Of a DNA stretch of 64,000 nucleotides, positions 43,822-52,239 are shown one piece after another. The translations under genes and the position numbers were made by a program. Source of the stretch: Pseudomonas rubra (GTDB taxonomy: Bacteria > Pseudomonadota > Gammaproteobacteria > Pseudomonadales > Pseudomonadaceae); NCBI RefSeq assembly GCF_028656935.1, contig NZ_JAMDGZ010000048.1, forward strand, positions 62,001-126,000, read 5' to 3'. Positions within the stretch are counted from its first letter, which is position 1, and each line of letters starts with the position of its first letter. Below the pieces are notes generated by a model. It worked only from the letters and a program-made list of their open reading frames with translations, was not told the DNA's origin and did no database searches.

Positions 43822-44223
43822 ATGATTGAACTCGAACAAGAAGATCCTATCCCGCAAGGCGACCTGGCCTTGCAGATTACTGCATTGCCCCGTGAAACCA
43901 ACGGTTTTGGCGATATCTTCGGCGGCTGGCTGGTCGCTCAGATGGATCTGGCCGGTACTGCCATGGCCAGCCGCGTTGCCGGTGGCCGAGTCGCCACCGT
44001 GGCCATTGACCGCATGGCATTCCTGGTGCCGGTGGCAGTCGGCGCACAGTTGTCCTTCTATACCCAGACCCTGGAAATCGGCCGCAGCTCGATCCGGATG
44101 ATGGTCGAGGTGTGGAGCGACGACCCGCTGTCCAGCGAATGGCGCAAGGTCACCGAGGCGGTCTTCGTCTTCGTCGCCATCGACGGCAGCGGTCGCACCC
44201 GTTCGGTTCCTCCTCGTCGCTGA
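43822..44223 (+). CDS. Hotdog-fold acyl-CoA thioesterase (YciA-like)
   Basis: A 133-residue single hotdog-domain thioesterase. The NGFGDIFGGWLVAQMDLAG stretch supplies the conserved active-site helix with its acidic residue, and VATVAIDRMAFLVPV forms the following strand. It hydrolyses acyl-CoAs in the cytoplasm; chain-length preference unknown. The start at 43822 (MIELEQEDPIP) follows a GC-rich leader. The mutarotase gene begins 72 bases later. Confidence 0.85.
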   Translation: MIELEQEDPIPQGDLALQITALPRETNGFGDIFGGWLVAQMDLAGTAMASRVAGGRVATVAIDRMAFLVPVAVGAQLSFYTQTLEIGRSSIRMMVEVWSDDPLSSEWRKVTEAVFVFVAIDGSGRTRSVPPRR

Positions 44224-44295
44224 GACCGCTGCGCGGTAAACTCAAGGGTATGCTAGCGGTCCAAGACCCTACGGCAAACCTACGAGATAAAGCGC

Positions 44296-45192
44296 ATGTC
44301 CACACCCAAGGTCGAATCCGAACAGCACGGCGAGCTCAATTGCTGGCGCATCACCAGCGACACCGCCGAACTGCTGGTCGCCCAGCAGGGCGCGCAGGTG
44401 CTGAGCTATCAGCGCCTCGGCGAGCCACCTTTGCTGTGGCTCAGCGAACAGGCCATCTTCAAGCAGGGTAAATCCGTGCGCGCCGGGGTTCCGGTGTGCT
44501 GGCCGTGGTTTGGCAATTTCAAGCGCAACCCTGATGCCGTGCGCACCATGTATCGCGAGGAAGACGGCCCGGCCCATGGCCTGGTACGCGGTCGTGACTG
44601 GCAATTGCTGGGCATCGAAAGCCGCGGCGACGATATCCGCGTCGAATTCACCCTGCCCGAGACCCAGGGCGACCTCCCCGGCTGGCCCCATAATGTCGAG
44701 CTCACGCTGAGCATTGTCATGGGCAAGCAACTGAGCATTACCCTCTCCAGCTACAACCTCGACAACGTTCCGGTCACCCTCAGCCAGGCGCTGCACAGTT
44801 ACTTCGCCGTCAGCGATGTGCGCAAGGTGCAGGTAGAAGGTGTCGATGGCCTGAACTACATCGAGACCCTGGCCAACTGGGAGCAGCGCACGCAGCAAGG
44901 CAACCTTGGCTTTACCGGGGAAACCGACCGTATCTACCTTCAGGCGCCTGATCAACTGAGCATTGTCGACCCGGCCTGGAACCGGCGCATGCTGCTGACG
45001 GCGCAAGGTTCGCGCACGGCAGTAATCTGGAACCCCTGGACCGAGCGCGCTGCCGAGCTTGCGGACATGGCCGATGATGGTTGGCAACGCATGCTGTGTA
45101 TCGAGACTGCAAACGTCTGGGACGATGTTGTGACGCTGGCACCTGGGGCAACTCATTCGATGAGCCTGACCATCGGTTGCGAGTCGCTCTAG
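44296..45192 (+). CDS. D-hexose-6-phosphate mutarotase (YeaD-like)
   Basis: A 298-residue aldose 1-epimerase-fold enzyme. It carries RAGVPVCWPWFGNF, the GPAHGLVRGRDWQL segment with its catalytic His and a second LSQALHSYFAVSD His-containing strand, and a C-terminal Glu region near VCIETANV-like CIETANVWDD. It interconverts glucose-6-phosphate anomers. The gene is followed by a REP palindrome. Confidence 0.9.
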   Translation: MSTPKVESEQHGELNCWRITSDTAELLVAQQGAQVLSYQRLGEPPLLWLSEQAIFKQGKSVRAGVPVCWPWFGNFKRNPDAVRTMYREEDGPAHGLVRGRDWQLLGIESRGDDIRVEFTLPETQGDLPGWPHNVELTLSIVMGKQLSITLSSYNLDNVPVTLSQALHSYFAVSDVRKVQVEGVDGLNYIETLANWEQRTQQGNLGFTGETDRIYLQAPDQLSIVDPAWNRRMLLTAQGSRTAVIWNPWTERAAELADMADDGWQRMLCIETANVWDDVVTLAPGATHSMSLTIGCESL

Positions 45193-45198
45193 ATTGCT

Positions 45199-45247
45199 AT
45201 CGCGGGGCAAGCCCGCTCCTACCGGTGGAGCGGGCTTGCCCCGCGAT
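45199..45247. repeat. REP palindrome
   Basis: ATCGCGGGGCAAGCCCGCTC and its inverse flank a short loop (CTACCGGT). It sits between the mutarotase stop and the convergent DUF3299 stop. Confidence 0.92.
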
Positions 45248-45250
45248 CAT

Positions 45251-45784
45251 TCAAAGATCTGCCTCTTCCACCACCCGCACTTTCGCCGCTTCCAGGGCAT
45301 AGGCCGCATCGGCCAGGTCATTGCTGACCTTCTCGATCGTCAAGGTGCCGTCGACCCACAGCGGCGTGTAGATATCATCGAGCTTCACGCCCTTGGCGTA
45401 GCGCACCAGCACCAACTGGTTCGGCGGTGGGGGCGGCACGTGGATGCAGGCACCCGGATACGGCACGAGGAAGAACAGTGTGCTGTTACCCTTGGCGTCG
45501 GTTTCCAGGGGTACCGGGTAGCCACCCAGGCGGATGTGCTTGCCATTCATGGCCGCCACGGTCTTGGTCGAGTACATCACCGCTGGCAGGCCCTTGCTCT
45601 GCTTCAGGCCACCTTTTTCGGTGAAGGTGCCCATGGCTTCCGGGGAGTTGTGGTCGATTTCGGGCATCTGCTCGAGGGCTTTCTGGTCCGACTTGGGCAT
45701 CAGCTCCAGCCAGTCGGTTTCCGGCAGTTCAGCCTGGGCCAGGCCGCTGAGCAGTAACAGGGAGAGGAGTAATACACGACGCAT
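45251..45784 (-). CDS. DUF3299 exported protein
   Basis: A 177-residue protein with a signal peptide (MRRVLLLSLLLLSGLAQA). The mature part has IRLGGYPVPLETD, FFLVPYPGACIHVPPPPPNQLV and the VDGTLTIEKVSNDLADAAYAL segment typical of DUF3299. The function of this family is unknown; the Cys-His-Pro motif hints at a metal or redox role but that is inference. The start at 45784 is the signal peptide Met. Confidence 0.85.
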   Translation of the reverse strand: MRRVLLLSLLLLSGLAQAELPETDWLELMPKSDQKALEQMPEIDHNSPEAMGTFTEKGGLKQSKGLPAVMYSTKTVAAMNGKHIRLGGYPVPLETDAKGNSTLFFLVPYPGACIHVPPPPPNQLVLVRYAKGVKLDDIYTPLWVDGTLTIEKVSNDLADAAYALEAAKVRVVEEADL

Positions 45785-45834
45785 GAAAACGCTCGGCAAC
45801 GAAGGAGTTCGGTGCCGAGCATTCTAGCCTGCCG

Positions 45835-46083
45835 TCAGCTCTTTTTGACGACCAGGCCGTAGATCACCAACAGGATAATCGCCCCCACCAGCGCGCCGAG
45901 GAAACCTGCGCCCTGCCCGGCCTGATAGATGCCCAGCGCCTGGCCGCCGTAGGTCGCGGCAAGCGATCCGGCAATGCCCAGCAAAATGGTCATGATCCAG
46001 CCCATGTTGTCGTCGCCAGGCTTTAGGAAGCGTGCCAGCAGACCGACAATCAGGCCGATGAAGATGGTTCCGATGATACCCAT
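45835..46083 (-). CDS. GlsB/YeaQ/YmgE family small membrane protein
   Basis: An 82-residue protein with three hydrophobic helices. The conserved first part MGIIGTIFIGLIVGLLARF and the GWIMTILLGIAGSLAATYGG middle define the family (transglycosylase-associated protein). Role unknown, often stress-linked. The start at 46083 is preferred over an in-frame start at 46116. Confidence 0.9.
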   Translation of the reverse strand: MGIIGTIFIGLIVGLLARFLKPGDDNMGWIMTILLGIAGSLAATYGGQALGIYQAGQGAGFLGALVGAIILLVIYGLVVKKS

Positions 46084-46176
46084 GGCAATCCCTCTGAGTT
46101 GAATGGCGCATGCCAAAGCCTAGTCAGCGCTTTGGCATCCTGCCATCAGAGGGACAGCGGCGCGGGAAGGTTCCCT

Positions 46177-47259
46177 TCAGCCCTTGATCAGGGCTTCGAC
46201 TTGCTGGATTTTCTGCTCCAGGGTCGTCAGGTCGTCGCAACGCAGAGTGGCGTGACCGACCTTGCGCCCGACCTTGAAGGCCTTGCCGTAGTGATGCAGG
46301 TGGCACTCGTCGATGGCGACCACCTTGTCCACCGCCGGCACTTCACCGATGAAGTTGAGCATGGCGCTTTCACCGACCTTGGCAGTCGAACCCAGCGGCA
46401 GGCCAGCGACGGCACGCAGGTGGTTTTCGAACTGGCTGCACTCGGCGCCTTCGATGGTCCAGTGCCCGGAGTTGTGCACCCGCGGCGCGATCTCGTTGGC
46501 CTTGAGGCCGCCATCGACTTCGAAGAACTCGAATGCCAGCACGCCGACATAGTCGAGCTGCTTGAGTACGCGGCCGGCGTAATCTTCGGCCAGGCCCTGG
46601 AGCAGGTGGTCTTCGCTGGCCACCGACAGGCGCAGGATGCCGCTATCGTGGGTGTTATGCACCAACGGGTAGAAACGGGTTTCGCCATCACGGGCGCGCA
46701 CGGCAATCAGCGACACTTCGCCGGTGAACGGCACGAAGCCTTCGAGCAGGCAGGGGACGCTACCCAGTTCGGCGAAAGTACCCACGACATCTTCGGCTGT
46801 GCGCAGCACTTTCTGGCCTTTACCGTCATAACCCAGGGTGCGGGTTTTGAGTACGGCAGGCAGGCCGATGCTGGCCACGGCGGCATCCAGGTCGGCTTGC
46901 GACTGGATATCGGCGAAGGCCGGGGTGGGGATGCCCAGGTCCTTGAACATGCTCTTTTCGAACCAGCGATCGCGGGCGATGCGCAGCGACTCGGCACTTG
47001 GGTAGACCGGCACGAACTGCGACAGGAAGGCCACGGTTTCAGCTGGGACGCTTTCGAACTCGAAGGTCACCAGGTCAACTTCGTCGGCCAACTGCCGCAG
47101 GTGGTCCTGGTCACCGTAATCGGCACGCAGGTGCTCGCCCAGAGGCGCCGCGCAGGCGTCTGGAGCCGGGTCGAGGAAAGCGAAGTTCATGCCCAGCGGA
47201 GTACCTGCCAGGGCCAACATGCGGCCCAACTGGCCGCCACCGATTACACCGATTTTCAT
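46177..47259 (-). CDS. purK: 5-(carboxyamino)imidazole ribonucleotide synthase
   Basis: A 360-residue ATP-grasp enzyme that carboxylates AIR to N5-CAIR in purine synthesis. The N-terminal nucleotide-binding MKIGVIGGGQLGRMLALAG, the ATP-grasp loop KTRTLGYDGKGQ and the ANEIAPRVHNSGHWTIEGA motif are diagnostic. The start at 47259 is the family N-terminus. It lies 10 bases after purE, making a purEK operon. Confidence 0.96.
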   Translation of the reverse strand: MKIGVIGGGQLGRMLALAGTPLGMNFAFLDPAPDACAAPLGEHLRADYGDQDHLRQLADEVDLVTFEFESVPAETVAFLSQFVPVYPSAESLRIARDRWFEKSMFKDLGIPTPAFADIQSQADLDAAVASIGLPAVLKTRTLGYDGKGQKVLRTAEDVVGTFAELGSVPCLLEGFVPFTGEVSLIAVRARDGETRFYPLVHNTHDSGILRLSVASEDHLLQGLAEDYAGRVLKQLDYVGVLAFEFFEVDGGLKANEIAPRVHNSGHWTIEGAECSQFENHLRAVAGLPLGSTAKVGESAMLNFIGEVPAVDKVVAIDECHLHHYGKAFKVGRKVGHATLRCDDLTTLEQKIQQVEALIKG

Positions 47260-47269
47260 GCTTTTGACC

Positions 47270-47761
47270 TCAGGCCTGGCGCGGATCTGGATTGTCCAGA
47301 ACGTTGTCTGTCTGCTCAGCGCGGAACTGTTTGAGCACAGTGTGGAACTGCGGGTGCTTGGCACCGAGGATGCTCGCCGAGAGCAGTGCGGCGTTGATTG
47401 CACCGGCCTTGCCGATGGCCAGGGTGGCAACCGGAATGCCCGCTGGCATCTGTACGATCGACAGCAGCGAGTCGACGCCCGACAGCATCGACGACTGCAC
47501 CGGTACGCCCAGCACCGGCAGGTGGGTCTTGGCCGCGCACATGCCTGGCAGGTGGGCAGCGCCACCGGCACCGGCGATGATCACTTCGATGCCACGGCCT
47601 TCGGCCTCTTCGGCATACTGGAACAGCAGGTCCGGGGTCCGGTGGGCAGATACCACCTTGACCTCGTAGGGAATGCCGAGTTTTTCCAGCATATCGGCGG
47701 TGTGGCTAAGGGTGGACCAATCGGACTTGGAGCCCATGATCACGCCAACCAGTGCACTCAT
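47270..47761 (-). CDS. purE: N5-carboxyaminoimidazole ribonucleotide mutase
   Basis: A 163-residue enzyme converting N5-CAIR to CAIR. MGSKSDWSTL, VSAHRTPD and AGAGGAAHLPGM are the conserved nucleotide- and substrate-binding motifs. A leader of about 110 bases precedes it and contains a hairpin with a T-tract, so premature termination may regulate it. purK follows. Confidence 0.96.
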   Translation of the reverse strand: MSALVGVIMGSKSDWSTLSHTADMLEKLGIPYEVKVVSAHRTPDLLFQYAEEAEGRGIEVIIAGAGGAAHLPGMCAAKTHLPVLGVPVQSSMLSGVDSLLSIVQMPAGIPVATLAIGKAGAINAALLSASILGAKHPQFHTVLKQFRAEQTDNVLDNPDPRQA

Positions 47762-47805
47762 CGTCGAGCCTCTTCTCTTGGGCGCCCGCAGGCGCGTCAA
47801 AAAAC

Positions 47806-47839
47806 AACAAGCCACGCGGGACAACCGGCGTGGCTTGTT
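47806..47839 (-). terminator. Terminator-like hairpin in the purE leader
   Basis: AACAAGCCACGC and GCGTGGCTTGTT pair perfectly over 12 bp; on the minus strand GTTTTTTG follows. It lies about 45 bases before the purE ATG and downstream of the candidate purE promoter, so it may be a purE attenuator as well as, or instead of, the end of the LysR transcript. Confidence 0.6.
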
Positions 47840-47878
47840 ATACGAATTAGGGCCGGGCATACCGACCGAAGGCCGCGC

Positions 47879-47902
47879 AGTATACCGCAAAGCAACGCTT
47901 TG
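47879..47902 (-). promoter_or_regulatory. purE promoter -10 and adjacent palindrome
   Basis: On the minus strand TATACT (47879-47884) is a good -10. Just upstream lies CAAAGC-AAC-GCTTTG (47888-47902), a perfect 6-bp inverted repeat placed within the promoter spacer. It vaguely resembles a purine-repressor box, but PurR is not expected in Pseudomonas. Confidence 0.4.
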
Positions 47903-47961
47903 GATGCACCCTGACGACCAACTGTCAGCCTTATTTTTCGGGGCTTTGGCTGACTTTCGGG

Positions 47962-48870
47962 TCAAGCCGACGCCGCCGGCCCACCCTCCAGCTTGCGCCA
48001 CAGCAAGCGCACGTTGGCCTTGCGCACCAGGGCGCAGCGATACAAGCGGATTTCCAGCGGTACGTGCCATTGGCTGCCGCCACATACCACCAGCTCACCG
48101 CGCTCAAGCTCGGCCCGCGCCGACAGTCTCGGTACCCAGGCGATACCCAGGCCTTCCAGGGCCATGCTCTTGAGGCTGTCGGCCATCGCCGTTTCATAAA
48201 CAGTGGTAAAGCGCAGGTTGCGCTGGCGCAGCAGCAGATTGACCGAGCGGCCGAGGAAGGCCCCGGCGCTGTAGGCCAGCAACGGCACGCTGCCTTCGCC
48301 TTCAAGGTCGAACAGCGGCTTGCCCTCGGCATCGGCGGCGCACACCGGCAGCATCTCAGTATGCCCCAGGTGCAGCGACGGGAAGATTTCCGCATCCATC
48401 TGCAAGGCAGCATCGGGATCATAGAAAGCCAGCATCAGGTCGCAGCCACCTTCGCGCAGGGCATGTACAGCATCGCCGACGTTGGTCGCTACCAGGCGCG
48501 TGGCGATGTTCAGGCCGTCGTTGCGCAGTTGTGCAATCCAGCGCGGAAAGAACCCCAGCGCCAGCGAGTGCGCCGCCGACACCTGAATCACCTCTCCCTG
48601 CCCCCCTTCAAGATGATGTAAATGGCGCACCACTTCGCCCAACTGGTCAACCACCGTGCGCGCCGTGACCAGGAACAGCTGCCCCGCCGCTGTCAGCTCG
48701 ATAGGCGTGCGAGAGCGGTTGACCAGGGTCAGCCCCAGCGCTGCTTCCAGGCTGCGAATGCGCCGGCTGAAGGCCGGCTGGGTGACGAAGCGGCGCTCGG
48801 CGGCCTGGGAGAAACTGCGGGTCGCGGCCAGGGCGCTGAAGTCCTCCAGCCATTTGCTCTCAAGGTTCAT
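47962..48870 (-). CDS. LysR-type transcriptional regulator, divergent from aspA
   Basis: A 302-residue LysR regulator. The N-terminal DNA-binding domain shows FSALAATRSFSQAAERRFVTQPAFSRRIRSLEA; a standard effector domain follows. It is divergent from aspA, with 177 bp between the two starts, so it may regulate aspartase; the ligand is unknown. It ends about 200 bases before purE. Confidence 0.9.
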   Translation of the reverse strand: MNLESKWLEDFSALAATRSFSQAAERRFVTQPAFSRRIRSLEAALGLTLVNRSRTPIELTAAGQLFLVTARTVVDQLGEVVRHLHHLEGGQGEVIQVSAAHSLALGFFPRWIAQLRNDGLNIATRLVATNVGDAVHALREGGCDLMLAFYDPDAALQMDAEIFPSLHLGHTEMLPVCAADAEGKPLFDLEGEGSVPLLAYSAGAFLGRSVNLLLRQRNLRFTTVYETAMADSLKSMALEGLGIAWVPRLSARAELERGELVVCGGSQWHVPLEIRLYRCALVRKANVRLLWRKLEGGPAASA

Positions 48871-49047
48871 GGGCTCTCCACGGATGCACCAAAATTGAAC
48901 ACGCTCGATCGGCAGTTGGCGTCACATCAACCCGTATGCCGTTTGTGCATAGGTTAGCGTGCAACAGCATTGGCCGCAAAATCGGCGCCAGCCTAGGATT
49001 GGCGCCATTCCGGCATGTGCCGGGTCAAATTCGAGATGATATCCATC

Positions 49048-50472
49048 ATGTCCGCTGCTGCATCGTTCCGTGTCGAAAAAGATCTGCTTGGCACCCTCGA
49101 AGTCCCTGCTGATGCCTACTACGGTATCCAGACTCTGCGTGCTGCCAACAACTTCCACCTCTCCGGCGTTCCGCTGTCGCACTACCCTAAGCTGGTTGTG
49201 GCCCTGGCCATGGTCAAGCAGGCTGCTGCCGACGCCAACCGTGAGCTGGGTCACCTGAGCGATGCCAAGCACGCGGCCATCAGCGAGGCTTGCGCCCGTC
49301 TGATCCGCGGCGACTACCACGAGCAGTTCGTGGTCGACATGATTCAAGGCGGTGCTGGTACTTCTACCAACATGAACGCCAACGAAGTCATCGCCAACAT
49401 CGCGCTGGAGGCCATGGGCCACCAGAAGGGCGAGTACAAGTACCTGCACCCGAACAACGACGTGAACATGGCGCAGTCGACCAACGACGCCTACCCGACC
49501 GCGATCCGCCTGGGTCTGCTGCTGGGCCACGACGCCCTGCTGTCCAGCCTCGACAGCCTGATCCAGGCCTTCGCCGCCAAAGGCAAGGAATTCGACCACG
49601 TACTGAAGATGGGCCGTACCCAGCTGCAGGACGCTGTGCCGATGACCCTGGGCCAGGAATTCCGCGCCTTCGCCACCACCATGACCGAAGACCTGCAGCG
49701 CCTGCGCTCGCTGGCCCCGGAACTGCTGACTGAAATCAACCTGGGTGGTACTGCCATCGGTACCGGCATCAACGCCGACCCGGGCTACCAGGCCCTGGCC
49801 GTTCAGCGCCTGGCCACCATCAGCGGCCAGCCGCTGGTACCGGCTGCCGACCTGATCGAAGCCACCTCGGACATGGGCGCCTTCGTCCTGTTCTCGGGCA
49901 TGCTCAAGCGTACTGCGGTCAAGCTGTCGAAGATCTGCAACGACCTGCGCCTGCTGTCCAGCGGCCCACGTACCGGCATCAACGAAATCAACCTGCCAGC
50001 GCGTCAGCCAGGCAGCTCGATCATGCCTGGCAAGGTCAACCCGGTCATCCCGGAAGCAGTCAACCAGGTGGCCTTCGCCATCATGGGCAACGACCTGGCC
50101 CTGACCGTCGCGGCCGAAGGTGGCCAACTGCAGCTGAACGTCATGGAGCCGCTGATCGCCTACAAGATCTTCGACTCGATCCGCCTGCTGCAACGCGCCA
50201 TGGACATGCTGCGCGAGCACTGCATCGTCGGCATCACTGCCAACGAACAGCGCTGCCGTGAACTGGTCGAACACTCGATCGGCCTGGTCACCGCCCTGAA
50301 CCCGTACATCGGCTACGAAAACGCTACCCGTATCGCTGCCATCGCCCTGCAAAGCGGCCGTGGTGTGCTGGAACTGGTACGTGAAGAAGGCCTGCTGGAC
50401 GAAGAGATGCTCAACGACATCCTGCGTCCGGAAAACATGATTGCTCCGCGTCTGGTGCCGCTCAAGGCGTAA
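49048..50472 (+). CDS. aspA: Aspartate ammonia-lyase
   Basis: A 474-residue tetrameric enzyme splitting aspartate to fumarate and ammonia. The family signature GSSIMPGKVNPV and the catalytic-His region (TSTNMNANEV, STNDAYPTA) are present. The start at 49048 (MSAAASFRVEKDLLG) matches the usual N-terminus; in-frame ATGs at 49036 and upstream are less likely. With the following symporter and asparaginase it forms an amino acid use region, though each may have its own transcript. Confidence 0.95.
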   Translation: MSAAASFRVEKDLLGTLEVPADAYYGIQTLRAANNFHLSGVPLSHYPKLVVALAMVKQAAADANRELGHLSDAKHAAISEACARLIRGDYHEQFVVDMIQGGAGTSTNMNANEVIANIALEAMGHQKGEYKYLHPNNDVNMAQSTNDAYPTAIRLGLLLGHDALLSSLDSLIQAFAAKGKEFDHVLKMGRTQLQDAVPMTLGQEFRAFATTMTEDLQRLRSLAPELLTEINLGGTAIGTGINADPGYQALAVQRLATISGQPLVPAADLIEATSDMGAFVLFSGMLKRTAVKLSKICNDLRLLSSGPRTGINEINLPARQPGSSIMPGKVNPVIPEAVNQVAFAIMGNDLALTVAAEGGQLQLNVMEPLIAYKIFDSIRLLQRAMDMLREHCIVGITANEQRCRELVEHSIGLVTALNPYIGYENATRIAAIALQSGRGVLELVREEGLLDEEMLNDILRPENMIAPRLVPLKA

Positions 50473-50527
50473 CCGATGCTGTAACACGCTCACCAGGTTG
50501 AGGGACTAGACACCTCTCACCTTTTGA

Positions 50528-50560
50528 GGGCCCAGGGATCACTCCCCGGGCCCTTTTTTT
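50528..50560 (+). terminator. Terminator after aspA
   Basis: GGGCCCAGGG and CCCCGGGCCC pair (one bulged base) and a run of seven T follows, about 55 bases behind the aspA stop. Confidence 0.9.
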
Positions 50561-50565
50561 ATGCC

Positions 50566-50639
50566 CTGTAGGAGCGGGCTTGCCCCGCGATGGGAATTGG
50601 CTGACAGACCGCAATCGCGGGGCAAGCCAGCCCCCACAG
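50566..50639. repeat. Pair of REP half-elements
   Basis: CTGTAGGAGCGGGCTTGCCC at the left and an inverted, slightly diverged AATCGCGGGGCAAGCCAGCC at the right are 21 bases apart. Unlike the other three copies, this has the reverse relative order, a tail-to-tail BIME-like pair. It lies directly after the aspA terminator. Confidence 0.88.
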
Positions 50640-50761
50640 AGGGCATATCCGCCACGCCAAGGCAGACGTGCGGCGCTCGCATCGGTATAGTGCCCGCCCT
50701 CTCGCGTGTCGGCACCCCGGCGTTGCACGCAGTAAAAGTCATTAAAAGCGAGGAACACTCC

Positions 50762-52177
50762 ATGCTTGAAGTCATTAACGACTTCCTCTCGGGCAAGGTA
50801 CTGATCGTGCTCATTGTCGGTCTGGGCAGTTACTTCACGATCCGCTCGCGTTTCGTTCAGTTGCGTTACTTCACTCACATGTTCGCGGTATTTCGCGACA
50901 GCCTGCGTAGCAGCAGCGAACAACTGAGCTCGTTCCAGGCGCTGATGCTCAGCCTGGCCGGTCGCGTCGGTGCCGGCAACATTGCCGGGGTCGGCATCGC
51001 CGTGACCCTCGGCGGCCCGGGTGCGGTGTTCTGGATGTGGGTGACCGCGCTGGTCGGCATGTCCAGCAGCTTCATCGAATGCACCCTCGGCCAGCTGTAC
51101 AAGCGTTGCGACAGCGAAGGCCAGTACCGCGGCGGCCCGTCGTACTACATCGAACACGGCCTGGGCAAACGCTGGCTGGGTATGGTCATGGCCTTCCTGC
51201 TGCTGGTGACCTTCGGTTTCGCCTTCAACGGCCTGCAAGCCCACGCCGTAACCCACTCGCTGAACAACGCCTTCCAGTTCGACACCACCTACACCGGCAT
51301 CGCCCTGGCGGTGCTGCTGGGCCTGGTGTTCATCGGTGGCATCAAGCGTATCGCCGCCGTGGCCGACCTGCTGGTACCGGTCAAGACCCTGGCCTACATC
51401 GCCGTGACCCTGTACGTGATCGTGCTGCAGTTCGACCAGGTGCCGGACATGCTCATGACCATCGTCAGAAGCGCCTTCGGCCTGGATCAGGCGTTCGGCG
51501 GCCTGGTCGGTAGCGCCATCATCATGGGCGTAAAACGCGGTGTGTTCGCCAACGAAGCCGGCCTTGGCAGCGCGCCCAACGTCGCCGCCGTCGCCGAAGT
51601 CGATCACCCGATTGCCCAAGGCGTGGTCCAGGCGTTCTCGGTGTTTCTCGACACGTTCATCATCTGCACCTGCACAGCCTTGCTGATCCTGCTCTCGGGC
51701 TTCTATACCCCGGGCTTCGAAGGTGACGGCATCGCCCTGACGCAAAATTCGCTGGCGGCCGTAGTCGGTGACTGGGGGCGGGTCTTTATCAGCGTTGCCC
51801 TGGCGTTGTTCGTGTTTACCTCGATCCTCTACAACTACTACCTGGGCGAGAGCAACCTGCGCTATCTGGTCGGTGATAACCGCAAGGCCCTGATCGGCTA
51901 TCGCGCCCTGGTGCTGCTGCTGATCTTCTGGGGCGCGGTGCAGAACCTGGGGACGGTGTTCGCGTTCGCCGACATCACCATGACCTGCCTGGCCTTCGTC
52001 AACCTGATCGCCCTGGCCCTGCTGTTCAAGGTGGCCATGCGCATCCTGCGCGACTATGACGACCAGCGCGCTGCCGGGATCAAAACCCCGGTGTTCGATT
52101 CGGCCAAGTTCGCCGACCTGGACCTCGACCGCAAAGCCTGGCCGGCCAAAATCCAAGGCCAGAACGCCAAGCGCTGA
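50762..52177 (+). CDS. AGCS family alanine/glycine:cation symporter
   Basis: A 471-residue sodium-coupled amino acid symporter. MLEVINDFLSGKVLIVLIVG begins the first helix; the FQALMLSLAGRVGAGNIAGVGIAVTLGGPGAVFWMW core and VKRGVFANEAGLGSAP-like motif are diagnostic of AGCS. About ten helices are visible. The ATG at 50762 follows GAGGAA. Substrate is probably alanine or glycine. Confidence 0.92.
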   Translation: MLEVINDFLSGKVLIVLIVGLGSYFTIRSRFVQLRYFTHMFAVFRDSLRSSSEQLSSFQALMLSLAGRVGAGNIAGVGIAVTLGGPGAVFWMWVTALVGMSSSFIECTLGQLYKRCDSEGQYRGGPSYYIEHGLGKRWLGMVMAFLLLVTFGFAFNGLQAHAVTHSLNNAFQFDTTYTGIALAVLLGLVFIGGIKRIAAVADLLVPVKTLAYIAVTLYVIVLQFDQVPDMLMTIVRSAFGLDQAFGGLVGSAIIMGVKRGVFANEAGLGSAPNVAAVAEVDHPIAQGVVQAFSVFLDTFIICTCTALLILLSGFYTPGFEGDGIALTQNSLAAVVGDWGRVFISVALALFVFTSILYNYYLGESNLRYLVGDNRKALIGYRALVLLLIFWGAVQNLGTVFAFADITMTCLAFVNLIALALLFKVAMRILRDYDDQRAAGIKTPVFDSAKFADLDLDRKAWPAKIQGQNAKR

Positions 52178-52202
52178 CAGCCAGCCGGGTGATGGCGTAC
52201 TG

Positions 52203-52226
52203 TGGTCGGCTTCCCCAAGCCGACCA
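52203..52226 (+). promoter_or_regulatory. GC-rich hairpin directly before the asparaginase ribosome site
   Basis: TGGTCGGCTT at 52203-52212 and AAGCCGACCA at 52217-52226 form a perfect 10-bp stem with a CCCC loop, ending two bases before the GGAGA ribosome site. No T-tract. It may end the symporter transcript or affect translation. Confidence 0.4.
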
Positions 52227-52239
52227 TGGAGACAGGCGA

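Noticed and set aside
43686..43901. A 71-codon minus-strand frame before the thioesterase gene
   Set aside because: It overlaps the thioesterase start and promoter region, has Ser/Cys-rich composition and no ribosome site.
47888..47902. PurR operator before purE
   Set aside because: The palindrome resembles the enteric purine-repressor box only in part and PurR is not expected in Pseudomonas; kept only as an unnamed palindrome.
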